The notes below the pieces were generated by a model. The model was not told where the DNA came from. It saw nothing but the letters and a program-made list of their open reading frames with translations, and did not search any database. From IMG/VR virus record IMGVR_UViG_3300035698_000694, positions 1 through 21,088 of that record: 21,088 bases of DNA, one strand, 5' to 3'. Source of the DNA: a virus. The stretch's first letter is position 1, and each line of letters opens with the position of its first letter. Positions 6,072 through 16,600 of the stretch are shown here, in pieces. The position numbers were made by a program, and so were the translations under genes.

Positions 6072-8609
6072 TTACGTTTGCGGTCCACTTATATTAGATA
6101 TTAACATACGACCAGGATTAGCACTTGACGCAATAGGCCCGTCTACACTATCGGATACAATATGCCACCCAAGCTGCGTTTTTGTTGAGACTACATTTGG
6201 AGGTGCCAATAGCGAGGTATTTCTACCCGATTGGGTACTTTCGGTACCATCCCATACTAACTCTAGTACTCTAGTCAAACCAGTACCTCTTGTAGAATCC
6301 GAATCTGTTGTATTAAGGCTTATCTGATGATAACCTTGTGCATAACCAATGATGGTGTTATCACCAGTACGATACCAACTAGTGTAAGCACCTGTTGATT
6401 CAGGTATCTTAACTCTATATGCTGGTATGCGTAGCATTATGTCACCATAGAAACGATGGCCTACTGCAAAACCACCCTTACCTAAAGTTTGCCAAAGTGC
6501 CGCCTGGTTTTTAAACATTACGGTGAGTTTTTGACCAGGATACGATCCAACTGGGAAATCTAACTGATAAGAGTACAAATTCGTAAATGTTGTAGTACCA
6601 CCTGCATTTAGTCCTAAACCAGGCCCATAATTTAAAAATATAATTGGAACATTTAAGTCTTCTGTTGTTGGCATTGCAGATGCAGTCGGGCTAGCAACCT
6701 GTGTTGTATCCCAACCCCAGTTGTATGGTGATGTAACCACACCCCCGCCAAGACTAGCAGTATATGCTGGGTTCTGATTTTGTGCTGCATTTTTACCTCT
6801 TACTCGTTTCAGTACCATTGGTGTTGCCAACCCCAGTTTACCTTTACCTAGTGTAATATACTCTTCCTGATCATTACTGCTTCTAACTGCTACTTGTAAT
6901 GAATTATCCCACATGAATTTATCAGCAGGTATCGGCTCAGTTGGTCCTTCATTACCAACTACTATTTTTATTGAACCTGCATCTACACCACTAACTTGCC
7001 CACCAATCCAATTCTCCATAATCCCACCAGGTTGGTAATCATTATTACTTGCTGTTCCAGTTTGCCTGAATGTATTACCACTAGTTAAAAAATTACCCAT
7101 ATCATTTGATTGCTGTACCCCAGCAAATGGTTGGGTTATAGTACCAACAAGCTGTGTCTGTGCCCACGTCTGTCTTCCAACAATTCTAGTATGAGGGTTC
7201 GGCGAACCACCCCCAGCGACTGCAGTATAATCTAAAGTAATACTAGGATTTATTAACGCAGTAAGATCTGCTTGCTTACTAAGTACGATATTAGAATTAG
7301 CCCTTATTAGTATCTTACCCACATTTGAATATTGAGCTATAGCTATATTACCGGGTGTATTCAATAAAGTTTGAGCTATTGAAATACCACCACCAACACT
7401 AGTTGCAGTAATACCACCAGTTCCGGAAAACAAAACTATATTACCACCAAAACCACCGGTGAATGTGCTTAGGTTTATATTACCTGCAGCTTTTACTGCA
7501 AATTCACCAGATGCCGCATTAGCCGTTGTAGTAACAAATCTAGTAGCACCGGTCAATAGTTGGTATTTACCACTGTTTGTAGTCTGTGTACCTAATAATG
7601 TAATTAGCCCGCCCATCTCCATCGAAGTGTTTGATCCAACTGATAATGTAGATACTTTGAATTTATTATTTGTAGTTGAAGCCCCAGCCCCAACTGAAAT
7701 TTCGAAGTTTGAATTTTCACCAGGAATACCATAACTTGCAACATCTTGTCCAGTAACAAACCTAATCTGTTGTCCTGCAGTATACGCCTGTGATCGGTAA
7801 ATGCTATCGACCTGGAACCCTATCATCTCAGACATATTATTAGGTGTTGGTCTGTTTGTTGTCTTGGGTACACTTAGTATTAATCTATCATCAACACCAA
7901 TACTAATATTACTTAAATCATAAATATCACTTTGTTCATAGAAGTCATTAGGATCTGCAGCACCACCATGAAATACTATTGATGTTCCGCTTGAATTTTT
8001 CTGGTGAATTAAAACTGAAGCAACATCGGATGATAATGCTAATTCTATTGCTGATGGTAAAAGATATGCATTTGTTAATGCTGGTGACGGAACTGGTGAA
8101 GTACTAGGATCATATATTGATGAAATACCCCCCATCATAATAGAAGGAACACCTTCATTAGTAGAATTAGCACCAGTTGTAGTTGTACCTATTTGCCCGT
8201 TATATATAGTATTCTCAAATAATATATTTGGAGCTGCACCAAATTTCAAACCAAACCCACCAGCAGGTCCTGTTGGTCCAATTGGTCCAATAAGATTAAT
8301 CGTAGTCTGTGCCCAAGCAGATCCATCATATTCCCAAACCCACCCATCAAAGTCTAAGTAGAAATCTCCTGCTAGTAAATTAGGTGATACGATAATAGTA
8401 TTAGGATCTGTTGCTGTTGCATTAGGATCTTCATACCATGTACTACCCTTAGGTCCTCGCCCACCTGCTGGTCCGATTGGTCCTTGGATACCTGGAGGTC
8501 CTGCCGGACCACCTCCGTTAAGTAGTAACTGGTCAAAATTAAAGTTAGTCTTATCGACAAGTTGTGAAATAGTATCCGATGCTATTATTTCTTGTATAGT
8601 GATTGGCAT
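6072..8609 (-). CDS. Tail fibre / adhesin with collagen-like repeats
   Basis: The 845-residue product has a short N-terminal motif (I3, E7, I8, D12, S15, N22, N24, F25, L28) shared without gaps with the short fibre-like protein at 20379-21038, probably a virion docking element. It is followed by collagen-like Gly-x-y triplets (glycines at 34, 37, 40, 43, 46, 49, 52, 55). A second run, GPIGPTGPAGG, lies near residue 110. The long middle is Ser/Thr/Asn/Gly-rich with short repeated strands (for example GEFAVKAAGNINLSTF), typical of beta-helical or beta-prism fibre shafts. The last ~190 residues are aromatic-rich and look globular, including YPGQKLTVMFKN near 690. Collagen triplets in phage fibres make trimeric stalks. 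Its likely role is host recognition, the distal C terminus carrying the receptor-binding head. The receptor is unknown. Confidence 0.78.
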   Translation of the reverse strand: MPITIQEIIASDTISQLVDKTNFNFDQLLLNGGGPAGPPGIQGPIGPAGGRGPKGSTWYEDPNATATDPNTIIVSPNLLAGDFYLDFDGWVWEYDGSAWAQTTINLIGPIGPTGPAGGFGLKFGAAPNILFENTIYNGQIGTTTTGANSTNEGVPSIMMGGISSIYDPSTSPVPSPALTNAYLLPSAIELALSSDVASVLIHQKNSSGTSIVFHGGAADPNDFYEQSDIYDLSNISIGVDDRLILSVPKTTNRPTPNNMSEMIGFQVDSIYRSQAYTAGQQIRFVTGQDVASYGIPGENSNFEISVGAGASTTNNKFKVSTLSVGSNTSMEMGGLITLLGTQTTNSGKYQLLTGATRFVTTTANAASGEFAVKAAGNINLSTFTGGFGGNIVLFSGTGGITATSVGGGISIAQTLLNTPGNIAIAQYSNVGKILIRANSNIVLSKQADLTALINPSITLDYTAVAGGGSPNPHTRIVGRQTWAQTQLVGTITQPFAGVQQSNDMGNFLTSGNTFRQTGTASNNDYQPGGIMENWIGGQVSGVDAGSIKIVVGNEGPTEPIPADKFMWDNSLQVAVRSSNDQEEYITLGKGKLGLATPMVLKRVRGKNAAQNQNPAYTASLGGGVVTSPYNWGWDTTQVASPTASAMPTTEDLNVPIIFLNYGPGLGLNAGGTTTFTNLYSYQLDFPVGSYPGQKLTVMFKNQAALWQTLGKGGFAVGHRFYGDIMLRIPAYRVKIPESTGAYTSWYRTGDNTIIGYAQGYHQISLNTTDSDSTRGTGLTRVLELVWDGTESTQSGRNTSLLAPPNVVSTKTQLGWHIVSDSVDGPIASSANPGRMLISNISGPQT

Positions 8610-8619
8610 TTCTGTTCTA

Positions 8620-11600
8620 TTATTTTTTAACTATAGTAACGCTGAAACCAAACGATTCAGAGAAACCTGTTCTTTTATTATATATTAGCCTTAAATCAAA
8701 TGGGTTTGTATTTAAAGCTTTTGATGCTACATTATTGTTAATAGTTAAACCTGCACTAATTTTTTCGCTATCGCTTAATTCAGCAGTAGTATAATTAGAA
8801 GGTAACTTTTCTCGGCTAGCCAATGTATAAAACTCAACCTTTTCTATTTTATATAATTTTAATATATTTTCTCTAATGTACTGGTTAACATCATCATCTA
8901 AAGTTTCTAAGTCACCCCACCCATATAGCATATTAATATACTTAACAAATTGAGCTTTGATTGGACCAAACAGATGTTCCATTAATCTTTTCTGGTTAAA
9001 TAAGTAAAATTCAACTGTTGCTGATGATGGTACTTTTTTGATATCTCTAGTGTTCACAACTCCTTTAGTTTTAATCACTCTTTTGTTAATAGTAACTGAT
9101 GGTACTGCTTGGTGCATAAAAGTACCATTTATTAAATCAGGTTGCTTAATAGCCCCCTTAATAAAAGGATCAGGTTTAAAAGTTTCTAAAATTATAGTTT
9201 CAGGAACTTTTAAATATTTAGAACCGAAGAATGCTTTTCTTTCTGTCATTGATCGAGTTCCTATAATATATTCTATTAATGATTTATCAATACTTTTTAT
9301 AAAATATGAAGGTTCCCAGTTGGAAGAAAATGCATAAACATCTTTATAGTCAATTCCTATCTCCTGTATGAGTGGGTATAAACTAGGGAATGCACTGTCT
9401 TTTGATAGTTCTAAAACACTAGATGGGTCTTGTTCATTTACCTTGTGATAGAAGAAGTTCTTTATCTGTCCAAAATTAATATCCGCACTATTGAATTGTG
9501 AATTTTTATATTTGCATAGCTCCAATACTTTTAAACGATATGCCTCATCATCAACCCCACCAGTTACATCAAAATCTATATTCATATAAGGATCTCTAAA
9601 TGATAAAATCGGCAATGCATACGGTGCATAATAACCAGCATGTCTTGCAATAGGGGTTATATTCGGAGTTTTCTGTAACGATAAATCATACCCAACAATA
9701 TCAGTTAAGTTGAATGTTGTTGGTTTAGCAGGATCTGGTAGAACACCTATATAAACAGATTTAAGAATATCAGATTGTGCTTTTAATTCAATATTAAAAG
9801 TTTGTGATAATGTACCATCAGTATTTCTAACTTGTTTACCTGTACTATCTATAGTCTCATAAATAACATTAGGATTACCTATATTAACTGCGTTAAATAT
9901 TTCACCAAAGCTAATTGATCTTAATCTATTTTCAAACTGAAGATATCCATTATCTTCTATTATATATGTAGCTGATTTTAATGATGCGGTATTTGGTGTT
10001 CCTAGTGGTGGGTTAATTGCCACACCATTCCTAGTAAAAGTTACACAAATTAGCTGATTGGATGATACTATTGTTTTAATACCACTAATTACAAAATTAT
10101 CTGCCCCTATAGTAAACTTAATTGGTGAATACGCACCATTCTGTAAAACTCTTATATCATTTATAAAATCAGGCAAAGTATCATCAACATCAGACATGCC
10201 ATTAATAGTAAACTCTTGTTTAATATTATCATAAGAGCATGCAGCTAGATCAATTGCACCCTTTAGAGTTCCACTAGTATAGACATATTCCCCTGCTGTT
10301 GTTTTTATTGGATCACAGTTATTTGTTTCATATGAACTGTTTAATGAATATAGTGTTGTTCTATCTATAATTGGTTCTGTTCCGCTATTTAAACAATTAT
10401 CAACATAATCTACTGAAATTAACATTACAATAGTTTTCCATTTTTCGTTTTTGATAAACTTAACTTGGCTATCAGGTTTGTTTGGTAAATTTGGTACTAA
10501 TATAGTAGAGAAACGATAATCATTAAATGAACCATCAGGTACATATGATAATGCTCTTGTATCAAAGTTTGCTTTTTCTGTTCCTATTGCTTTTTGTCTT
10601 GCAACAATTCTAACACCTCTTAAGAAAGTTTCAGCAAAATTCTTTTCATCCCCACCACTGAATCTACCATATCTTAATTGTCTATCAATCTCAGTAATAC
10701 CACCCGTTGTAAATTTTTCTACAATAAAATAATCATCAAATTTATTACTAGTAACATCCTGGAAAGTACCTGGCACAAAAACCTGACCTGTTGTTAGGTT
10801 AGCTTCAGTATTATCAACTGGTGCAACATCAGTATAGCTCCATGAACTTTTTATAGCATCTTGTGTAAAGTATTGTGGAAACTCAGATAAGTAATACCAC
10901 TCATGCGAATATCCACTAGCCTCTTGTAGCAAATCCCACCTAGATGGTGCAAAGTTGTTTAAACCGAATGCTTGGTTAATATCTAATCTATATGGGTGAT
11001 TTCTTACATCCTTTCCGTCATTAATCCACCCCCATTTATTAATATATGGTGCAATTCTAGAAATATTGGATTGTGATGTTAGAAAGTTTTCTTCTAATCT
11101 AATATACTCACTTTTGATAAATGTATTATCAGGATTTGACTCCTCTTTGTCACCTAATAAACCAATAAGATTATAAAAGCCGCCGTTATCATAAAAATCT
11201 CTAATCTGTGGATTATTACTTATGCCAGTATATACTACAGGATTAGTTCCTGTTGATTGGTTATATTCTTTAGTTTCATAACTTAATTCACCATCCTCAC
11301 TATACATAGTACTATAAAAATCAAAATCAAAATCTCTAACTTCAAAAAATGAAAATCTACCAAATGATGGTTTATAGTCTGAATATAGTGCAACCTGACC
11401 AGATCTTGTAACCATTATTTGATCATCATCACAAGTTATAACTGCGAATTTATTAATATTAGTATAGCCTATTATTTGGTTAGCATTATTATATATAGGT
11501 TCTTCAGTATATGGTACCCAGTCACCGATAGTAGTAAATCCACCAGTAGTTTGTACAAAGTTACCATTTACAAACCTATCTTGATCACTCAGTTCAACTT

Positions 11601-13578
11601 TAAGTAAACTGTTAGTCACATCATTACCACCTACAAAGTTTTTTATGGGATCGCTTATATTAGTTACAGGATATGTTTGTATCTGTGTAAACTGTTCAGG
11701 GTATGCAACATCTAACTTGAAGTTCAGTTGATTAAACCTAGTACCACTAAATCTTGATTTTACATACACTGTACTATCATTATATGATGCAGTGAAGAAC
11801 CTAACATTTTCATCTATACCTCTATTAATAGCAGATGTTATTGCTTGTGCAACTTCTTGTGTAGTTCCATTAGGATTAAAGAATGTTTCGAAAGATTTAC
11901 CAGGTATTGGTGCTAGTGTGCTGTTTGCAAATATCTCACCAGTCAATATAGTGTTATCATAAAAGGATATTTTAGAACCTTCTTGTATTTGCTTATCTAC
12001 TAACACTTCAGGTGTAAAAATCAGTAATGCATTATCTGGTAGTTTAACATCGGCACTTAGTGTCATTGTAGATATTCCAGGCTGAGTACCAACAACCCCA
12101 GTACTAATAACAGTTGTTCCCTCAGGTATTACTGCATTCGGTGTACTTGATGTTACTACACGACCTGTCGCTATTGTATTGCTAATACTATTAATATTTA
12201 TTATCCCACCAGCAACTACAACCTGTTGCCCATTAACCACAGCTGTTGCTGTCGGTAGTGGTGTTGCTTGGTTAACATTTCCAATAATATCCATATGCAT
12301 CTGCCCAAACCCTTCATGCTGAATAATACTTGCATTCGCGAAAGTATCAGGCTGTTTATAACCCGTGAACAATGATACATCTACTTTAGTATCAAACAAT
12401 CTTATTTGTTCAGCATCCCAAAAAGAACCCTTTTTAATTGTATGGAAATCATCTTCTTTATCCTTAACATAAAATACAGATTCCACTTCATCAACTCTCG
12501 TTGGTGTTGGTACTCCTGTTATCGTTGTCGTTTTTGTTGGGTCTAAAAATAGTAAGATACCATTTTCATTTGTAATTTCAAATGGTGTATTCAAATACTG
12601 TGATACTTCTGTTATCGTTTTTATCTTAGGTAATTGGCTCTTCTCTGTATTTTTATAAAATGCCTCACCTGATAAATCAAACTGACCTTCTTCTATTTCA
12701 TTAACATACATACCAAAGTATCTATTAATTGAATAGTCACTAGCAGTTGGATCATCAAATAAGAATTCTAAATTTAAAAGATTTGCTAAAAGTATTCCAT
12801 TATTTTGGAATCCTTGGGTAAACATGTACTCATCTTGCATGATTGTTGAATCTTTAACAACCATATCTTCGTATGCAAAATTACCACTACTAGTAAACCC
12901 ACCATGTTTATATGATATACCATTCCATAAGATTGGCTCATCCTTTCTCCATGTCATGTTAAGTGGTACTTCAGGAAAATCTTCTTGATTTCTATAATTT
13001 CTGATGTATGAACCTAGTGCAGTACCTTCAGTTAAATCAAATGTTTTAATTGCAGTACAATTCTCTAATACTTGTTTTGTAAAGTTAGCTGAGGTTTGTG
13101 CATTAGCTGTGTTAGTATTTTCGTTAGCCGCATTTAAGTTATTAACTGCAGCAGGGTTGTTTAATCTAAAAATTACAAACGCACTAGGCATTTGTTCATT
13201 TAACCACAATGGCGCAAGAGTACCTAGACTCTGTGAATACGATTCTGATGCTATAGATCTAGTTCCACTACAGTAGAACATTTCATACTGGTTGCCATAA
13301 TTAGACAACACCGCAGTATCTTGGAATTCTTGGAATATTTCATAAGCAGCTTCTATTGGAAACTTACCATAATCAAAGAACTTAAATACATCTTGATCAT
13401 ATGTACTAGTTCCATCAACCTTGAATGCTTTAAATTTCTGAGAAGCTAATCTTGTATTGGCACTAAACGATTCTAAGTAGATATCAGTTCCATCAGATAC
13501 TACTTTAACATTTGCCGTTAATTTAGGATTAGTTCTTATAACGCTATACGACGCTTGGTCAAGAAGGTTTTCAGCCAT
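8620..13578 (-). CDS. Very large virion structural protein (1652 residues), unassigned
   Basis: This is the largest gene in the window. I do not recognise an experimentally characterised homologue. The N terminus (SYSVIRTNPKLTANVKVVSDG, then YLESFSAN) has the feel of a conserved family of large phage structural proteins. A Val/Gly/Thr-rich segment at about 435-515, with GTTVISTGVVG and STMTLSAD, resembles the small beta repeats common in tail fibres. Much of the rest alternates strands with aromatic, Asn-rich turns. The last ~160 residues include a helical stretch (FNQKRLMEHLFGPIKAQFV) and end in a strand pair (FDLRLIYNKRTGF...SVTIVKK). No membrane segment, peptidase or lysozyme motif is evident. 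It sits between the 1308-residue protein and the fibre, so a baseplate, tail-peripheral or fibre-network role is inferred. A GAATATATA box lies 19 nt before the start. Confidence 0.6.
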   Translation of the reverse strand: MAENLLDQASYSVIRTNPKLTANVKVVSDGTDIYLESFSANTRLASQKFKAFKVDGTSTYDQDVFKFFDYGKFPIEAAYEIFQEFQDTAVLSNYGNQYEMFYCSGTRSIASESYSQSLGTLAPLWLNEQMPSAFVIFRLNNPAAVNNLNAANENTNTANAQTSANFTKQVLENCTAIKTFDLTEGTALGSYIRNYRNQEDFPEVPLNMTWRKDEPILWNGISYKHGGFTSSGNFAYEDMVVKDSTIMQDEYMFTQGFQNNGILLANLLNLEFLFDDPTASDYSINRYFGMYVNEIEEGQFDLSGEAFYKNTEKSQLPKIKTITEVSQYLNTPFEITNENGILLFLDPTKTTTITGVPTPTRVDEVESVFYVKDKEDDFHTIKKGSFWDAEQIRLFDTKVDVSLFTGYKQPDTFANASIIQHEGFGQMHMDIIGNVNQATPLPTATAVVNGQQVVVAGGIININSISNTIATGRVVTSSTPNAVIPEGTTVISTGVVGTQPGISTMTLSADVKLPDNALLIFTPEVLVDKQIQEGSKISFYDNTILTGEIFANSTLAPIPGKSFETFFNPNGTTQEVAQAITSAINRGIDENVRFFTASYNDSTVYVKSRFSGTRFNQLNFKLDVAYPEQFTQIQTYPVTNISDPIKNFVGGNDVTNSLLKVELSDQDRFVNGNFVQTTGGFTTIGDWVPYTEEPIYNNANQIIGYTNINKFAVITCDDDQIMVTRSGQVALYSDYKPSFGRFSFFEVRDFDFDFYSTMYSEDGELSYETKEYNQSTGTNPVVYTGISNNPQIRDFYDNGGFYNLIGLLGDKEESNPDNTFIKSEYIRLEENFLTSQSNISRIAPYINKWGWINDGKDVRNHPYRLDINQAFGLNNFAPSRWDLLQEASGYSHEWYYLSEFPQYFTQDAIKSSWSYTDVAPVDNTEANLTTGQVFVPGTFQDVTSNKFDDYFIVEKFTTGGITEIDRQLRYGRFSGGDEKNFAETFLRGVRIVARQKAIGTEKANFDTRALSYVPDGSFNDYRFSTILVPNLPNKPDSQVKFIKNEKWKTIVMLISVDYVDNCLNSGTEPIIDRTTLYSLNSSYETNNCDPIKTTAGEYVYTSGTLKGAIDLAACSYDNIKQEFTINGMSDVDDTLPDFINDIRVLQNGAYSPIKFTIGADNFVISGIKTIVSSNQLICVTFTRNGVAINPPLGTPNTASLKSATYIIEDNGYLQFENRLRSISFGEIFNAVNIGNPNVIYETIDSTGKQVRNTDGTLSQTFNIELKAQSDILKSVYIGVLPDPAKPTTFNLTDIVGYDLSLQKTPNITPIARHAGYYAPYALPILSFRDPYMNIDFDVTGGVDDEAYRLKVLELCKYKNSQFNSADINFGQIKNFFYHKVNEQDPSSVLELSKDSAFPSLYPLIQEIGIDYKDVYAFSSNWEPSYFIKSIDKSLIEYIIGTRSMTERKAFFGSKYLKVPETIILETFKPDPFIKGAIKQPDLINGTFMHQAVPSVTINKRVIKTKGVVNTRDIKKVPSSATVEFYLFNQKRLMEHLFGPIKAQFVKYINMLYGWGDLETLDDDVNQYIRENILKLYKIEKVEFYTLASREKLPSNYTTAELSDSEKISAGLTINNNVASKALNTNPFDLRLIYNKRTGFSESFGFSVTIVKK

Positions 13579-13597
13579 ATTTATCTTTTACTTTTTT

Positions 13598-13606
13598 TAT
13601 ATATTC
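13598..13606 (-). promoter_or_regulatory. Candidate promoter box GAATATATA before the 1652-residue gene
   Basis: The minus strand reads TTAGTGAATATATAAAAAAAG in the 65-bp gap after the 1308-residue gene. The box ends 19 nt from the ATG at 13578. The 14-mer TTAGTGAATATATA is repeated exactly at 14-1. This is the best supported of the candidate boxes because both the sequence and the setting (directly after a gene end) recur. Confidence 0.35.
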
Positions 13607-13626
13607 ACTAAAAGAAAAAGTCAATA

Positions 13627-13643
13627 ATTAGGCAACGTTTAAC
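13627..13643 (-). repeat. Echo of the tail-tube gene 3' end
   Basis: The minus strand reads GTTAAACGTTGCCTAAT directly after the stop of the 1308-residue gene. The tail-tube-like gene ends GTTAACGTTGCCTAAT (2226-2211), where the TAA is its stop. The two differ only by one inserted A, and both are followed by an AATATATA box and a new start codon. Chance 13-mers are expected in a window this size, so only the shared position gives it weight. Confidence 0.3.
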
Positions 13644-16600
13644 TTACATTGGGTTATTGTTAGCGCTACCACCACCCCACGCTGTACCGTTGCGTGCACC
13701 TTGGTTTGATACATTAATTAGCGTTTGATTCAACGAAGGTCTAAGTCCTCTTACAACTTTCTCTAAATCATTTAATCCTTTAGTAACTGTTGCTTTAGGG
13801 AATTGTTTAATACTTAACCTATCAGATCTATAATTAGCAGAAATTTCAATATCAAACTGTACAACATCGCTGTTGTTTGGGTAGATATCAAAACCTATCT
13901 TTTTAGCATAAGTAAGATTCACAGTATTTCCAGTAGAGTCTCCAGCTATATTTCCTAAACCACTACCTGAAGTAACTCCAAAATAATCAGTCATTCTATA
14001 TTGGAATACTAATGGAATACTAACAGCATTTTGTTGACCGAATGGGATAATCTCATATGATTGGATTGCATCACCATCTACTTGGATGTTTTCATGATTA
14101 TCAGACGAAATAAACAAATAAGATCCACATGACTGTTTTCCTAGCGTGTATTGGTCAAAACCTTCAAACGAAGTTTTTGCATTTCTGCTATAATTAATAT
14201 AACCTGGTAAACTAGCATCCCATAAGTTAGGTACGTTAATCAATGAAGGGCTGGCTTGTAGTATTTGCGAACTGTCAAATATGGTAGGCATTGATATACC
14301 TAGTGCATTTAACTCAGTAACATTTTCATTTATGTATATTGCTTGCTGTTGCCCATAACTATCATCTGTCTTAAGTGGAGCAAACTTAGATTGTCTAAAC
14401 ATAACTGAAGCAGTACCATTACCACTATCTGTCATATCCAAATCAGCTTGTGATCCTGGATTAGCTAATAGCGTTGTAGTATCTCCAGTTAATGAAATAT
14501 ATGCTAATCTATATGCTTCATAGCTCCTCAACCACGGGTGGGCAGTTGAAACTTGTACTACATCATCAGTTGTAGGGTAGCTTAGTGTTGTCGTTGGTGG
14601 CAATCCTGGTACTGTAAAGTCAAAACTACCTCCCCAAATAAATTGAGTAACTGGAGTAGATACATTAGATGGTGCCGTGACACTGTAGAAATTCTCAGTT
14701 GAATCTAAATTAAATGTATAATTACCAGCAAGAACACCACTAACTGTATCTGCATTAACATAACTATAAAAATTATTATCATCAGATACATCGCTAAACC
14801 TATTATAAATAAATTGGTTTTTGTTTTGGGTTGACTGAAATGGTGGTAACGAAACAGTTTGACCATACTTAGTAGAAGTCTTTACTGTTGGGTTAGTTAA
14901 TAAGATTGGTGATAGATCATATTTTCTAATAGTATTATAGTCAACATCATCAGCTCTAAATGTAGCTCTAGAATTTGTTTGGTTAACCGCGCTGTTATCT
15001 AACCATGAGTACGTTGCAGGCAATATAGTAGCACCGCTTGTTACATCAGTAGCCGAATATGCTGGGTTTTCTGATTGTTTAACCATTCTAGTTCTACTAC
15101 CAGTTATCCTAGCAATCAACTGTAGCGCAGTTTGTGAAGCATTTGCAATATTAATAAAATATGTCTTTGAAATAACAGCTCCTCTTGGATCATCTAAGTC
15201 TCTTACTTCTTGTGAATAGAATCCAGCAAAAACTTTAGTTACTGAGTTCCTTCTTAAATTAAAAGTATTACCAGTATCGTCTACTAGTGTAGTTGTTAAC
15301 TCTCCTAATGAATTGTTTAATATCTCAGCAAATAAATCTAACTGATTTTGCATTTCATTCAATTTAGTAAATAAATCAATAGGTGTTTGATTCTCTGATA
15401 AAAACCCTGATGCAATTACAGGTGATGAATGTGCGAAGTATGTTTCATTTGTAGTAAAAGAACTGCTTAAATGTGTTGGTAACCCAATAGATTCTAAATT
15501 CTCGTTTAATGCAACTAATGCTAAGTCTTCTTGATTTTGTGCTAGGATAGCATCTACTGCACTATCAGAACTAAGATCAGCTGGAAATTCAACTCGTATA
15601 GTAGAACTCCATTCACTTTCTAATGGGTTAGATGGCCACCCTGCTTCTGATATAGACTTTGCTTGTATTTCTACTTGCTCACCCTTTCTAATAGGAATAT
15701 CTAATTGATTGATGTTAACTGAATCAGCATTGTCATCGTCAATTGGAGTCCACTCATATAATCCCGTTATTAAATTCTTAGTCCTAGGTCTTAGTACGCT
15801 ATCTATAATAACATAGTTTGAAAAAGCACCTTGGCTCGTACCACTCCCATCAGTATATTTAAACTGATCTACTGGATTAGCTGCGCCGTCTGAAGAAAGG
15901 TATCGGTATCTATATTTAAATTTTATAATATCTTGTACACCTGTTTCTGGTGCAGATTTTTCTTCAGGCATTGCCCAGAATCCTCTTACCCTATATTTAG
16001 GTGATATACTGCTAACTGAATTATCTTGCGCAGATGCATCAATTTGATTAACTACAGATGCATAAAGTTTTGCTTGCGATGCTCTCTCAGTAATAAGACC
16101 TTGTAAAGCATTCTTATCAGCATCCCTCTCAACTTCAGTAGAATAATTCGTTGTTTGTATTCTAGCTCTGCTTTGTGAAATGGATGTGTCCAATTCAGTT
16201 AAAGTAGAACTAACTCTATTCTTTTGGTTATTTAATTTCTTAAGTTGTATGATGGCAGTTGAATTACTAACCTGACCATTTATTAATGATACAGTAAAAT
16301 CATCAGATGATAACAATGGTGCATTAGGAGTTAACCCTTCTCTACTAGTAGGAATCTTATCTTGTGCAAACGATAGAAGGTATCTTCCAAAGTCAACTGC
16401 ATTTTGTTGATAATAATCTGCTAATGTTTGTTTATTACCACTTGCATCTATAGTATTTAAGTCATTAGTATAAAAACCACTACCTGGTGACCAATTGACC
16501 GCAGGTATTTTAGAATCTGGATCAATTGGTTTAATAAAGGTTACACACCTTTCATCAAAACCAACAGTAACATCAACTTCTAATAAGTTATTTAAACTTG

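Noticed and set aside
6067-6327. 86-codon plus-strand open frame starting just outside the fibre gene
   Set aside because: Almost all of it is antisense to the fibre C terminus, and no other plus-strand gene exists in the window.
8460-8520. Collagen-like Gly-x-y tract as a possible tandem DNA repeat or recombination hotspot
   Set aside because: The repeat is clear in the protein but short and diverged in DNA; it is common in phage fibres.
8372-8560. 62-codon minus-strand open frame
   Set aside because: It overlaps the collagen-repeat part of the fibre gene in another frame. The repetitive GGTCC-type codons keep that frame open; the product is low-complexity Gln/Leu-rich.
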